From Pegoplata infirma (lineage: Eukaryota; Arthropoda; Insecta; Diptera; Anthomyiidae): a stretch of 64,000 nucleotides of DNA. The notes below the pieces were generated by a model that ran no database searches, had not been told where the DNA came from, and was given only the letters and a program-made list of their open reading frames with translations. A program made the translations under genes and the position numbers. Location: the NCBI GenBank assembly GCA_963921195.1, contig OY992538.1, positions 83,017,904 through 83,081,903 of the forward strand, read 5' to 3'. Shown here piece by piece: positions 1 through 11,990 of this stretch (position 1 is the first letter of the stretch; each line of letters begins with the position of its first letter).

Positions 1-411
1 AGTTTTTGTCCCCCAAAAATTTTTTACACTCAAAAATGTGTTAAAAAAAATAACAATCAAATATTTTTTTTAAATGAGAACAAGTTTTTCTACTTAAAAT
101 AAAATTTTTCAACTTTTTCTACTTGAAAAAAAAAAATTGGATTAGTTGAGTGTCATAATAAAGTGGAATATATTTTATTTTTCCCAATTTAAATACACAA
201 AGTCAGAAAATTAGCCATGTATTGTGAGTATTAGAGGTGTCCTTAAAATCGAAAATCAGTTTTTTATACCTGGTAGTGTCCTAAGATGTTCTTTTATATC
301 TAATGAGTGACCCAAAATTTGGGGACAATCGGCTAAAAATAACTCGTGCCGAAAATGGATTGAAGTTTTGGGACATTCTTTGGTGAAAGAAAAACCCTTT
401 TTTCCCAGTTT
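1..411. other. AT-rich non-coding DNA
   Basis: No gene, RNA or clear repeat boundary is visible. The stretch is homopolymer-rich A/T sequence running up to the start of the inverted 1.95-kb repeat. The short minus-strand open frame over 281-469 crosses into the repeat and has no recognisable domain, so it is not called. Confidence 0.5.
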
Positions 412-1501
412 TTAACATGATAATGTTTTTAGGCTGGGGTCTAATTTTTAAAAAGTTGCAGGACGCCACCTCAGTTTGACTATATAAGCTAACGATTCAA
501 CAAAAAAGAAAATGAGAATTACATTTTTCATTTTATTACAACCTTAAACTTCGACAATAATTTAAAATGAATAAATAAAATAAAAAAAATAGTTCTTGTA
601 GCGACACCTGGCGCCGTTACTCTATTAACGCAGTATTGCCATACCAAATATCGCATTTCCAATTAGATTAGTTACCATCATCGCAAATTTTTTCCAATAA
701 AATATTACCACATCGCAAAACTAGCCAGTATATTTGAAAAAAGCTACAGTGGCCTTGCTGAAGTGAGCCAGACTGCAAAATCCGTGATTTTTCAATTTTT
801 TTTTTTTTTTTAACATGGTAATGTTTTTAGGCTGGGGTATAACTTTTGACTATATAAGGGTGTCGTACTTAGATGACTTAGCATTAACCAGACCTTCGAA
901 AATTGATTTCACCATTCAACGCATTATTATAAAAATTTTAATAAATGAATTAATTTGTGTCCAAATCGGTTCTTTGAATTTAATCTTTATTAAAAAAATA
1001 AAAAACAATTAATTTTGTGAATAATTAAATTATAATAATTAAATTAATTATTTAAAAATTATTATAAATTAAACCCTACATAACTGATGATTGTAACCAC
1101 CCGAAATATTGGTTCCATTGGTCCAACCTTCAAGTATGACGATCAACTCAGAATCACTTTATTAGTGGTTTAGTCCATCTGTTCACACTGAAAGAATTAT
1201 TGTTCATTATATCTATGAACAAATTTCATAAAACCAAATTCATAGAATCTATGAAACAATTCATTGGCTGAATGAATATTCATTAGTATTCTGAAATATT
1301 TCATAGAATTTAACTCATAGGTTTTATTAAATTCATAGAAAAAATTCATAAAATTAATGAATGTCATTCATAGAAGAAAATGCCATCAATATGCCTTTTA
1401 ATTTTTTAATAATTAAAATAATGTTACAATAATTAAAATAGTTGAATAAATTTATTAAAAAAATAAAAAATAAATAAAAAACATTAAAAAACAAATATCA
1501 T

Positions 1502-1580
1502 TGCTGCCCTGACCGGAGCTCGAACCCAAGACCTACAGGCTGAAGTGGTAATTGTCGACGCCTTAGCTATCAGCGCCACC
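1502..1580 (-). other. tRNA-like block (pol III A/B-box) in repeat copy A
   Basis: Read on the minus strand, an A-box-like TAGCTAAGGCG is followed about 45 nt later by a B-box-like GGGTTCGAGCTCC. The same block is present on + at 14869-14945 with GGGTTCGAGCCCC, which is closer to the B-box consensus. The acceptor stem does not pair convincingly, so this looks like a tRNA-derived module inside a repeat rather than a working tRNA gene. Confidence 0.5.
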
Positions 1581-1898
1581 AAAGAAGAAAAATCTCGCCA
1601 ACTAACGCTTGGTTTTATAACGCTTCATTTTTGTAAATAAACAAAATATTTGTTTTCTACAAACACACACACAGCTTTTGGCAGAGCATTGTGACAGGGC
1701 ATAGACACAAACTATCGGCGCTAGGTGTCACTCGATTAACGCAGTATTGCCATACCAAATATCGCATTTCCAATTAGATTAGTTACCATCATCGCAAATT
1801 TTTTTCAATAAAATATTACCACATGGCAACATTAACCAGTATATTTGAAAATCGAAAAGAGAAACATAACAAAATGTAAATCATTATTTAAATAAGCT

Positions 1899-1965
1899 AC
1901 GGTGGCCCAGTTGAAGTGAGCCAGACTGGAAAACAGGAGGTCCGGTGATCGAATCGCTGATCATT
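1899..1965 (+). other. tRNA-like block in repeat copy A
   Basis: A-box-like GTGGCCCAGTTGAAG is followed by B-box-like GGTGATCGAATCGC. The counterparts on - at 14487-14556 and 15648-15714 have a better T-arm, with a five-base TCAGG/CCTGA stem around TGATCGAATC. The anticodon arm is poor, so it is interpreted as a tRNA-derived part of a transposable element. Confidence 0.45.
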
Positions 1966-2548
1966 CTACTTTTTTTTTTTTATTTAGTTTTTTAGCTTGT
2001 ACATTTCTTTTTGTTAGGGCAAAATTTGTTTGCATTAATTCTTTATACTTCTTTATTTAATTATAAAGTTTTTCAGTTTTTTCTAAATTTTTTTAGTTGT
2101 TTTTCTTTCTGAATTTTTTCTGAATATATCTGCATTTTTCTAACTTATTTTTTCCATTTTCTTGATTTGTTCTTAGTTTTCCAAATTTTTTGTGAATATT
2201 GAATAAATTTGAGAAATTTCTTGGAGTTTTTTTTCTGAATATTTTGTTAACCCTTTTTTGCAAATATGTGAGGGTTATTCGTAAAAAGTTTTTATTAAAT
2301 AAAACATTATCATGATTTAATATTTTGGGCAAGAGTACAAAACTCTGCGGCATTTTTTTTTAACATATTGGTATTTGCTATTTTTTGTTTAATTTTTTGT
2401 GAGATAATATGAAAATTGTATTAAAATAAGCATTTTACACATGCATGCCCCAGACTATTGTTTGTTTATCAAGGCCAGAATTCAAAATTTTTCAAAATTT
2501 TTAGGCAAAAAATAAAAAAAAAAAAATTTAATTTTACTTTATGATCAT

Positions 2549-3192
2549 TAGGGTTATGACTTTTTTTGAGACATCCTCCATTCACGGAATCGTGTAGGGC
2601 ATGGAAAAATACTAAGAAATATGCTTATCATTTTTCCCGATCGTGAAAAAAGTTCACGCACCAAACGCATTGAAGTTTTATGTAAACAATTTTTTTTTTA
2701 AATTAATAAAAGTGATAACTAACTAAAATTTTTGTTGTTTTTTATTATAATCCTACATATAAAATGTGTTTCACACCATTTTGTTACGAAAGTTCCGATA
2801 ATTCGCGATATAAGTGATTTTTTTACCGATTAAAATATTTTACATAATTTAAGTTTTTTTACTCCAAATAAAGTTTTTTTTTTTTGCTTACACTTAAGTG
2901 ACATTTTTTTTTGCAGAAAAATGCAATAATAGCGCGAATTGGTCAAACTTTCATCTCCAAAATTGTGGGTAACGGTTTTGTAAGCAGTGAACCACAAAAA
3001 CTTGGTTATTAAGAGAAAAGTGAAACTTTAATAAAAAAATCGTATATACAAAACTTCAATGCATTTGGTGCGTGAAGTTTTTTCACGATCACGAAAAACT
3101 AAACAAACAGTTTTTAGTTATTTTCCATGCCCTACACGATTCCGAGGATGGAGGTTGCATATTTGCAAAAAATGCAAAAAGTACTAACCCTA
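2549..3192. mobile_element. hAT-like MITE (TIR TAGGGTTA)
   Basis: The ends are TAGGGTTA...TAACCCTA and are flanked by an exact 8-bp duplication ATGATCAT (2541-2548 and 3193-3200). About 110 bp of subterminal sequence is also inverted: 'CCTCCATTCACGGAATCGTG' on the left and its complement at about 3130-3155. Terminal TAGNG plus an 8-bp duplication is the hAT signature. There is no open reading frame, so it is non-autonomous. It interrupts the left arm of the 2425-8145 element. The duplicated word is itself palindromic. Confidence 0.75.
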
Positions 3193-3478
3193 ATGATCAT
3201 ATTGAAAACATGTTTAGAATTTAAAATAGTAGATATGGTAGTCAAGCTTTTTTTTATTTGGCGCGGGTAGTGATAAAATTTCCGCGGATTCCAAATAAAA
3301 TGCGTTTTTCTGCAATAACTTAGCAAATATGGGAAAAAATTTTGTTTAATGTACGGAACGTAGCACAGTGGGTTCGATGGTACCCAAAATGGCGATTAAT
3401 TCAGATAAGCAGTAGTTTTAGAATATTATATTTTTTTATTAATGAACAAAATCGGATTCTGATGGTCTTTGTCCTCAT

Positions 3479-4954
3479 TTGCTAAAAAAATGTGCGCCTT
3501 CCATTACTTTTGCACTAACTTACATTTTTAACTTGTCTCTTGAAGAAGGAGTTTTTATTGATAAGTGGAAATTGTCTTCGATAACGCCTATTTTTAAGAA
3601 TGGTAGAAAAGATGACATCACATGCTACAGGCCAATTTCTAAGTTAACGAGTATCTCGAAAATCTTTGAGCACATTGTTAATAAAAAGTTGTATTTTATT
3701 ACAAAATCAATTATATCTCCCTATCAGCATGGGTTCTTTCCTGGTAGGTCAACTACCACTAATCTGACTGTTTTTAGTGAATATTGCATATCATCTTTAG
3801 AGCAAGGTTTTCAAATTGAGTCAGTATACACTGATTTCTCTAAAGCCTTTGATAAAGTGTCGCATGCAATACTCTATTCCAAGTTAAAGGCAATGGGTTT
3901 TCATTCCAAATTATTAGAATGGATAAGATCATACTTGTCTAATAGAATATGTAAAGTTGTTGTTGAAGGCTTTGAATCTTCAACATATATTCAAACCTCA
4001 GGTGTCCCCCAAGGTAGTATTTTGGGCCCACTTTTCTTTAATTTATTCATCAATGATGTCTCAATGTGTTTTTCGAATTCAAAATTTCTTCTCTATGCTG
4101 ATGATTTGAAAATTTTTCTTAGAGTTAAAAATTTAACCGATATTCTACATATTCAAAATGATTTAGATAGTTTCCTAAATTGGTGTACATTTAATTGTCT
4201 CCATTTGAATTTAGACAAATGTCTTCATATTTCGTTTTCTCGATCTAAAAACCCAATTCAACAAGTGTTTAGAATTGGTAATCATATTCTTAAAACGGTT
4301 AAATCAACTATTGATTTGGGCGTTATGTTTGATTCATCAATGTCCTTTACTAATCATATAAATTACATTGTTCCTAAAGCTTATGCCTTGCTCGCATTTA
4401 TAAAAAGAAATTGTTCTGATTTCTCAGATCCCAATACGTTAGAATTATTATATACGTCTTATGTAAGATCTAAGTTGGAGTACGCTGCCGTAGTTTGGAA
4501 TCCACACTGCGGAATACATATATCGCGTATAGAAAGAGTTCAGAAAATTTTTATTAAATGGGCGCTTTCTTCCATTGAATTTATTGACCCTATACCTCCC
4601 TATAAGTCCAGATGCTTACTCTTAGGTTTGCAAACTTTAGAGTTAAGAAGAAGATTTCAATCAGCTTTATTGATTTTTGATATAGTGTCTGGTGGCATTG
4701 ATTGCCCTGACTTGCTATCTCTGATACCGTTTAATGTTCCACCTAGATCTCTCCGTCATAAATATATTTTTAACTTGCCTCCGCATCGCACAAATTATGC
4801 CCAAAACAGTACCTTAAACTGCGCTTTAAATGATTTAAATGCCATCAATGATATGGCCATTAGTATAGATTCTAATCTTCTAATAGAATTTTGCACTTCA
4901 AAAGAAAGTTTTAAATTGTATCTTTTTAAAATCTTTAAAATATTAGATTTATAA
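3479..4954 (+). pseudogene. reverse transcriptase fragment of a non-LTR retrotransposon
   Basis: The 491-codon open frame covers the RT domain and the C-terminal region of a LINE ORF2. Visible RT motifs, in order, are YRPISKLTSISKIFEHIV (about residues 50-67), DFSKAFDKV with the first catalytic Asp (119-127), SGVPQGSILGP (174-184) and YADDLKIF with the catalytic Asp pair (206-213). Homology continues a few codons upstream of the first listed codon (a K-S-D-S-D-G-L-C-P-H stretch from about 3449) and then stops, so the start is a truncation point, not a real initiation codon. The endonuclease domain is absent. The frame is otherwise unbroken, which suggests a fairly young insertion. The motif style fits the Jockey/CR1-type group, but the clade is not certain. 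It is called a pseudogene because it cannot mobilise alone. Confidence 0.9.
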
Positions 4955-5002
4955 GTATTATTTGTAAATATTTTAATTTATTTATATACTTATACATATG
5001 TA

Positions 5003-5918
5003 TGCTGACCATTCGTACTGATTTGATCAGTACATGTACTGATTTTTGATCACGTGTACTGATCAAAAACCGTTGTACTGATTTGTACTGATTTTTTAAA
5101 ATATGTACTGATTTCTGAACATTTCAACATCAAAAATAAATAATTTTAGACAAAAATTCTATACAAAAACTTGAATTTCCATAATACAAGTCGACAGAGC
5201 TGTTTTTATAATTTAAGTCTGACAATGAGATAATTTATAATGAATTTATTCTAAGGAGATTAGAGTTCTTAAATCAAGATGTTCCTTAACGCAAAAATGT
5301 TTCTGAGCATGAGGTTATTTTGATCTTCCTAAATTTATATAAAATTCCCACAGAATCTTTGACGTTTTCTATAACGAAAAGTTCAATTGGCCGATGGATT
5401 TTTTTATATTTTTAAAAATATGATGTAAATTGCATGAATCTAAATGATTCTGGGATCTTAAATGAGGTAATGTCATCAGAGCTTATTCGAACAAGCACTC
5501 AGAAAATCAGGGACATTGAAACACGTGCTTATTAGCTGTGAAGTTTTCTTAAAGAAAAAGTTGTCAAAACTAACGAAAAAAAGTCTTCAAAAATCTGAGG
5601 GATTTTCTTATTTTCAAAACCTGTGGATTTTTTTTACATTTTCTGCAGTGAAACGATCAAAACATTCAAATGAAGTCGTTTAAAATCAACTTAATTTTCT
5701 GCAGAATAACAGTTGGTTTTTTGCAGTTGCTTTTTAACAGTTGTTTTTACTCAAAATACTTGCGGTCAAGTTAGTTTAACCGAAATTTTTTGAGTGTTGA
5801 AAAAACATCAGTGTTTTCCCATTTTTTTTTTTTTTCAAAAAAATTTAGAAAGTTGTTTTTAAAAAAAAACATAAAAACTTGGGCGTACTGATTTGAGCTC
5901 AGAATAAAATGGTCACCC
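5003..5918. mobile_element. 916-bp MITE-like insertion in the LINE 3' UTR
   Basis: The ends are TGCTGACCATT and AATGGTCACCC, which are inverted with few mismatches. The insertion is flanked by TATACATATGTA at 4991-5002 and 5919-5930. Removing the insert rejoins a plausible LINE 3' UTR. The left end carries about six copies of GTACTGATTT. There is no open reading frame. The 12-bp flanking repeat is longer than usual, and the element boundary could shift because the site is nearly palindromic. Confidence 0.65.
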
Positions 5919-6509
5919 TATACATATGTACATTTTTGTATTTAAATCTTAGTCTGTAAAGAATTTATGTTCTATTGACTGAAATAAACGAAATGAAATG
6001 AATTGAAATATAAATACGTAAAAATACACATTTTGGAAAAAAAAAAATTGGAAAAAAAAACAAAACTAAATAAATTTGGAAAAAATTTTTTTTAACCTGT
6101 TAGGCGTTTTTTTGTTTTTCGGGAAAAAGGGTTATAGTTCACAATTTTTGCTGTAACTTTGGAATGAAATGCGATAAATTAATAAAAAAAAATGGAAATT
6201 AAAATGTACATAATGTGCTATCAAAGTAATCAAAGAAAAAACGCATAATATGTATTTATATTATTATAAATTTTATTTAAAATCCAATTTTTGTTTTTCA
6301 CAAAATCTCATAAATGTACAAATTTATCTGAAAAAAGGGATTTATGGGAATGTTGTAGTTTTTTATTAACGAATTATCTAAAATACATAAAAACACAGCA
6401 TTTGAGAAAAAAAATTAACAAAATGTTATTTTTTAATCTTTTAGTCGTTTTTTCTTGTTTTTGGAAAAAAATACGAAACCCTTGAACATGTAATAAAGCT
6501 ACAAAAAAC

Positions 6510-7130
6510 AAATGGAGGGGACGTTTTTTTGGCGTAGGGGGGGGGGTTACCGGGAGACTATGGGGGACACCTTCCCCTCACGATAAACGTTGCCAAAAAA
6601 AATAGATGTCAGTTTTTGCACCTAATTAATAAAAATGTATCATTATTTAAATTATTTTTTTCTACACACGCCCCCAAAAAGGGGCGGACCGAAAAAAATT
6701 GGCTTTCCTGATCCCATTGGTTCAAATTCAGGTTGATGAACTTCATATGGCATTAAAATGTTTTATTTATTGAACAAATATAGAAATCAAACATGTAAAA
6801 AAAATATTTTTCTGGGTAGTTTTAGTTCTTCAAGGGGGAACTTTTTCCCACCTGGTCCGATTTTGCTCGTTCAAGAACTTAAACAGCCTACGACCATTAT
6901 ACATATTTGTGACAAACTTCAGGATTCTAGCTCTTGTTTTATGTACTTTATGGTGTGCTCAACAACAGACGGACGGACGGACACACTGTTAGTCACAGGA
7001 TGTCTTAGAATCGATCAGCGATCAATAATATACACTCTATGGGGTCCTAGACCCATATTTCGATGCGTTACATACGGAATGACAAAGTGAGTGTAAGCCC
7101 ATACTGTAGTTGAAGGGTATAAACACACAT
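6510..7130 (+). repeat. calyptrate-type dispersed repeat, copy 1
   Basis: The order of parts is a G-rich block with 'ACCTTCCCCTCACGATAAA', 'AAGGGGGAACTTTTTCCCACC', a GACGGACGGACGGAC core, 'TGTCTTAGAATCGATCA', 'GGGGTCCTAGACC', 'TACGGAATGACAAAGTGAGT' and a terminal GGGTATAAA. The same order of parts recurs at 11560-11990, 12735-13430 (-), 35460-35985 and, in part, 61255-61430. It does not code for a protein; the 110-residue frame here is just the repeat read through. Confidence 0.75.
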
Positions 7131-8149
7131 ATAATGGTCTTGTTTAATAAACGATACCCAGACTTTTTACACAAAAACGGGAATAAAAAAAAAGGGCCGG
7201 GCATTGTCTGTACTTTTTTTTCTTTTAAATAAAAGCTGATATCCTATACTTTTTTAAAATCCACAAAACTAAATCCAACTATTACTAACTTAATATGTGT
7301 GGCCCATTAAATGAGGAAAATATCCCAATTTCGGGTCCTTTTTAAAAAAATTATTAAAAATGTTAAGACCCAATTTTTATAAACAAAAAAAAATTTGCAA
7401 CTTAGTTTAATACCTGTTGTTTAAGGTTCCATTATAAAATATTTTCTTTTAAAGGATTTAATACTACTAATAATCGCTTGAATTGTAAAAAATTTGAATT
7501 TTTTTACTTTTTTCAAAGACTGCAATAATTTGATAACTTTGACAGCTCACCGAAAAAAAAGTAAACAACTTAGTTTATTGATTTTGATAACTAGCGTTGC
7601 AGAATTTTATCTACTTTTACCCCATACCAAATTTTATAACAAAAACTTCATTTATAAATTTCAATTAATCGCCACTTTGGTACCATTTGAACCCAATGTG
7701 CGTAGTGTAAAACGTGAATTCTGTAACTTTTGAGAAATAGGATATACATATGCAGATATTTTGTATTATAGAAATGTATAATATGCCAAATTTGTCATTT
7801 CGCCTCGGCAAAAAGGGGTTAATGATGCCGATTTCTCAAAAAAATTATAGAATTTATGTTTTACACTTCGTATTGCACAATACAGAACATTTTTCCCATG
7901 TTTGCTAAGTTATTGCAGAAAAACACATTTTCTTTGGACTCCGCGGAAATTATATCACTACCCACGCTAAATGAAAAAAAAGCTAGACTACCATATTTGT
8001 TAGTTTTTATCTATAGCATGTATTTAATAAGATTATAAAGTAAAATTTTATTTTTTTATTTTTTTGTCTAAAAATTTTAAAAATTTTGGATTAAAAAACC
8101 ATGCAAAGGTCTGGGGCATGTATGCGTAAAATGCTTATATTTTATCTGC

Positions 8150-8828
8150 CCGAGTAAAAATTTTTATATGATACAATATATAATGATATGTAACCCAATA
8201 TATATTTATACGCAATTTGATCCGAATAATGGTGGATGTTTTTGCATTAAAAGAGATCAACTTGTATAAAATACGAATTGATTTCATCCGAGTTTTGACC
8301 AGACATTGCCATATATTAGTGGATCTAATTAGATCTAATTGCATAAAAACATGTAAAATCCTGGTGTTTTTTGGTTTGGGTTGAGATACACCACAGGTCA
8401 ACGATACATTCACCAAACATATAATTTTCTAAAACAAAAAAATGTTCGGGTACGCTTCGAACCAGATAGGTGATATACATAACCCTAACAAGGAAATGTT
8501 TAGGAACATTTTAAAAAGTTTCTTATACTTTGCCTTAAAAACTTAGAAAATTGTTGGTTAAATGGAAACATATAGTGTTATATATGGAACAGAATAGGAT
8601 ATATATAATTTTATATTAAATTATACAGCAAAGCAAATTTTGTATTGACCCTCACATAATTTTATATAATTATATTAACCGTACACCTTTTAATCCGAAT
8701 CATGATTAAATTATATATAACTACATATGTCTGCATTTAAGAAATTTAGAAAATATCTCACGCGATATGATTTATTATGTTTGCATCAAGTTATATATTG
8801 TTATATACATATGATTATTTTTACTCGG
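8150..8828. mobile_element. TATA-rich MITE with CCGAGTAAAAA ends
   Basis: It starts CCGAGTAAAAAT and ends with the complement TTTTTACTCGG. The interior is dominated by ATATAA/TTATAT words. The same terminal word bounds elements at about 22064-25105 and 22404-24609, so this is one family. The target duplication was not clear. Confidence 0.6.
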
Positions 8829-9269
8829 ATTCTTATTTTAGATCGACATGTGTTTTTCAGTAGCGTATCATTTAGTATGAAATACCTTATATATATGTTG
8901 TTAGTTTTGTTAGTTGATTTATAAGGCCTATTAAAATGTTAATGCAATTTCATGTATTTTTCTATTATGAACTTGACTTTATTTTTTTCTGTTTTTTCTG
9001 TTGATAGAGTGTAATTATTGTTAATTGAATAAAACAGGTCAATATATTCTTGTCAAGTAATCGAACGAACGTTTCGTGGAAAAGAGATTAAAAATTAATT
9101 TACGAGCTTAAAAAGTTCAATATTCGATTAGTGGTATTGCAGAAAATTTTATTTTTTTAACCAGTAATAGTTTTCGTTATTCACTTTGTGAAAAAGAAGG
9201 CAATGATTTTTTTTTTTACCCAAAAACATTTTTTCTAGAGAAAAGTCCTTTCTATAGAGATAAATATGT

Positions 9270-11560
9270 GTCAGATTCTAAGATATTTTTTTATAGAAAA
9301 ATTTTCAGACTCTAAGAAATTTTTCCATATAGAAAACTTCTCGTATTCTGAGATATTCGTCCATCTTGAAATATTCTCAGAGTCTGAGATATTTTTTTCG
9401 TTCAGAAAAATTATCGGGCGTTGAGATATTTTTCTGTATAGAAAATCTTTTACGCTCTGACATATTTTTACGTTCAGAATAATTCATAGATTCTGAGATA
9501 TTTATGTACATAGAAATGTTTTTTGATTCTGAATTTTTTTTCGTAAAGGAAATTCTCAGATTTTGATATATTTTTTCACATAGAAAGTTTTCATACTCCG
9601 AGATATTTTTACGTAAAAAAAAAATCTCAGATTCTGAGATATTTTTTCATATTTAAAGTTTTCAGACTCTGAGATATTTTTCAGTTTAGAAAACTCTCAG
9701 ATTCTGAGATATTTTTCCGTATAGAAAATTTTCAGATGAAGATCTAGTTTTCCTAATAGAAATAGAATTGTAGTGTTGGAAACTGTTAAAATGTATTCTG
9801 TAGAAACTATAAATATTCACATACATGTAAAACAATCTCCATTAGTGCCTACGGTCAGTACCGTAGTACCGGGAATACTGGTATTCCCGGTTCTCGGTAT
9901 TACCGGGAAATTGTACCGGTTTCCCGGTTCTTAATTCATTCCCGGTATTCCCGGTTCCGGTTCTGACGGTATTCCCGGGACTACCGGTATGTAAATTTTG
10001 TAAAATTTTGTACAATTAAAATTTCTTCTTTGCTTTTACCAAACAAAAAATCAAAACATGTGAAAAACACCATTTCCATTTTATTTTTTGAATTTAAGAA
10101 AAAATAGTTACCTGATTTTTAAATAATTTTACAAACACAACTAAATGTTCCTGAAATACTGATTGAATAGTGTAATTTAAATATTTTATGGTATAGTATT
10201 TTTTTGGTTTTTGAGAACCGGTACCAGGATCAGAACCGGGAATACCGGTATTCCCGGGAATATATCTAGAACCGGGAAACCGGTACCAGAACCGGGAATA
10301 CCGGTATTCCCGGGAATACCGAGAACCGGGAAATGGGGGGCACTAATCTCCATTAACAAGACAAACCGACATTTAAAATCCTACGGATGATAACACTAAC
10401 TAGAGTGTTTGAAACCGGTATCGGAATACCAGAAATGTCGTTCATTTTTAGAAATTCAATTTTTCTTCTGCATTTTTTCAACTTGAACCTTTATAGAAAA
10501 TTCTCAGATTCTGAAGTATATTTCCGTATAGAAAATTTTTTCTGTAAAGAAATATTTGAGATTGTGAGATTTTTTCCCGTAAAGATAATTCTCAGACTCT
10601 GAAAAATTTTTCCGTATAGAAAATTCTTAGTTCCCGAGATATTTTTCCGAATAGAAAATTCTTAGATTCTGAGGAATTTTTGGGTAAAAAAAAAATTTCA
10701 GACTCTAAGATATTTTTCTTATAGAAAATTCTTAGACTCTGAGATATTTTTCCGTATCAAAAATTCTCAAAATCTTTTTCGTCTAGAAAATTTTCAGTTT
10801 CTGGAATGTTTTTCCGTATAGAAAATTTTCAAATTCAGAGATGTTTTTCCGTATAGAGAATTATCTATTAGATTCTGAAATATTTTTTTGTATTGCAAAT
10901 TCTCAGGCTTTGTAATATTTTTCCATATAAAAAAACTCGCAGATTATGAGGAATTTTTTCGTATAAAAAATTCCCAGACTCTAAGATATTTTTCCTTATA
11001 GAAAATTCTCAGGCTCTGAGATATTTTTCCGTTAGAAAATTCTCAGATTCTGAGATATTTTTCAGTACAGAAGAATTCTTTGATTCTGAGATATATATTC
11101 ATTCTGAGATATTATTCTGAAATATTGGTCCGCATAGAAAATTCTAAGATTTTGAGATATTTTTTCATACAGAAAACTCTCAGACTCCTAGATATTTTTC
11201 CGAAAAGAATATTCTCAGATTTCGAAATATTTTTCCCGTATAGAAAATTCTTGTTTGAAATATTTTTCCATATAGAAAATTTCTAGATGCTGAAATATTT
11301 TCTCAAATAGATTTTTCCTTATAGAAAATTTTCAGATTCTATGATATTTCTCCGTATAGAAAAATTTTCAGATTCTAAGATATTTTTTCTTATAGAAAAT
11401 GCTGAGATTCTAAAATATTTTTCTTCATAGAAAATTCTCATGTTCTGAGATATTTTTCCATACAGAAAAATTCTAAGATTCTGAGATATTTTTTTGTTTG
11501 TTGAAAATCCTCAGGTTTTGAGATATTTTTAAGTATGAAAATTTTCAGCTGAAAGAAATA
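9270..11560 (+). repeat. ~35-bp tandem array, 'CAGATTCTGAGATATTTTTCCGTATAGAAAATT' type (split)
   Basis: Diverged units of 33-36 bp contain a TCAGATTCTGA core followed by GATATTTTT and TATAGAAAATTCTC. The array covers about 9270-9760 and 10490-11560 and is interrupted by the hAT-like element at 9843-10345. Unit divergence is substantial, so the array is old. The short open frames inside are repeats read through, rich in Ile/Phe/Arg. Confidence 0.85.
9843..10345. mobile_element. hAT-like MITE (TIR TAGTGCC), CCGGGAATACC-rich
   Basis: The ends are TAGTGCC...GGCACTA with an exact 8-bp duplication ATCTCCAT (9835-9842 and 10346-10353). The interior has many inverted copies of ACCGGGAATACCGGTATTCC at both sides, giving strong secondary structure and much higher GC than the host array. 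No open reading frame is present. Termini and duplication length both fit hAT. Confidence 0.85.
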
Positions 11561-11990
11561 TTTTTGGGGGTCAGTGGGGGACGTTGAGAGCACCTTCCCA
11601 TCCCGATAAATAAAACAAATGTTTCATTTATTTAACAAAAATACAAAAAACCCTGTAAAAAAAGTGAATTTTTTCAGAGGTTGGTTCAGTTCTCCAAGGG
11701 TGAAACTTTTTCCCCCGTGTTCCGATTTTGCCCATTTCCGAACTTAACCTGCCTAGGAATATAAGACATATTCGTGCCAAACTTCGAAAGCCTAGCTCTT
11801 TTATTTTGGACTGTATCGTGTCCTCTACAGACGGACAGACGGACGGACAGACGGACATCGCTAGAATGTCTTAGAATCGATCACTGATCAATAGTATATA
11901 TACTTTATGGGGTCCTAGACCGATATTTCGATGCGTTACACACGGAATGACAAAGTGAGTATACCCCCATACTGTGGTTGGAGGGTATAA
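11560..11990 (+). repeat. calyptrate-type dispersed repeat, copy 2
   Basis: It has the same order of parts as 6510-7130: ACCTTCCC block, a GACGGACAGACGG core at about 11830-11857, GGGGTCCTAGACCG, ACGGAATGACAAAGTGAGTA and GGAGGGTATAAAA. It runs straight into a CAATTG-type tandem array at 11990. Confidence 0.75.

Larger units (their letters stand above)
412..2353 (-). mobile_element. 1.95-kb non-coding repeat element, copy A
   Basis: This region is the reverse complement of 14081-16044 over nearly its whole length, with only scattered differences and small indels. In the element's own orientation it starts with GCCGCAGAGTTTTGTACTC and ends with CATTATCATGTTAAAA. Both ends carry the word CATGATAATGTTTT in inverted orientation, which suggests short terminal inverted repeats. 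It has no coding capacity. It contains tRNA-like blocks at about 741-790 (+, decayed), 1502-1580 (-) and 1899-1965 (+). A third copy, interrupted by later insertions, lies at 54958-57836, and an end fragment lies near 60.8 kb. The superfamily cannot be assigned. Confidence 0.75.
3440..6010 (+). mobile_element. 5'-truncated non-LTR retrotransposon (LINE)
   Basis: This is a LINE fragment. It starts inside the reverse transcriptase domain at about 3440 and runs through the RT open frame and a 3' UTR ending near 'AACGAAATGAAATGAATTG', a short-repeat tail typical of non-LTR elements. The 3' UTR is split by a separate insertion at 5003-5918. Upstream of 3449 the frame meets a stop, so the endonuclease and any ORF1 are missing, as expected of 5'-truncated target-primed reverse transcription. 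Confidence 0.8.
2425..8145. repeat. inverted-repeat element with ~270-bp arms (2425-2540 plus 3201-3345; 7878-8145)
   Basis: The left arm, once the 2549-3192 MITE is removed, is the reverse complement of 7878-8145. Both arms share the GGGGCATG-ATG-GTAAAATGCTTAT stretch and the 'CTGCAATAACTTAGCAAA-ATGGGAAAAA' stretch. The arms enclose a truncated LINE and a calyptrate dispersed repeat. The enclosed 4.5 kb encodes no transposase. The right arm abuts the MITE at 8150. Confidence 0.6.

Noticed and set aside
3440..6010. A cellular reverse transcriptase gene such as telomerase
   Set aside because: Motifs and C-terminal region are those of a non-LTR retrotransposon, and it has a LINE-like 3' tail and a 5' truncation.
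11628..11858. Frames starting MSVCPSVCPSVEDT and similar at 35581 and 12865
   Set aside because: They are translations of the GACGGACGG-type core of the dispersed calyptrate repeat, found in several copies with different frames.
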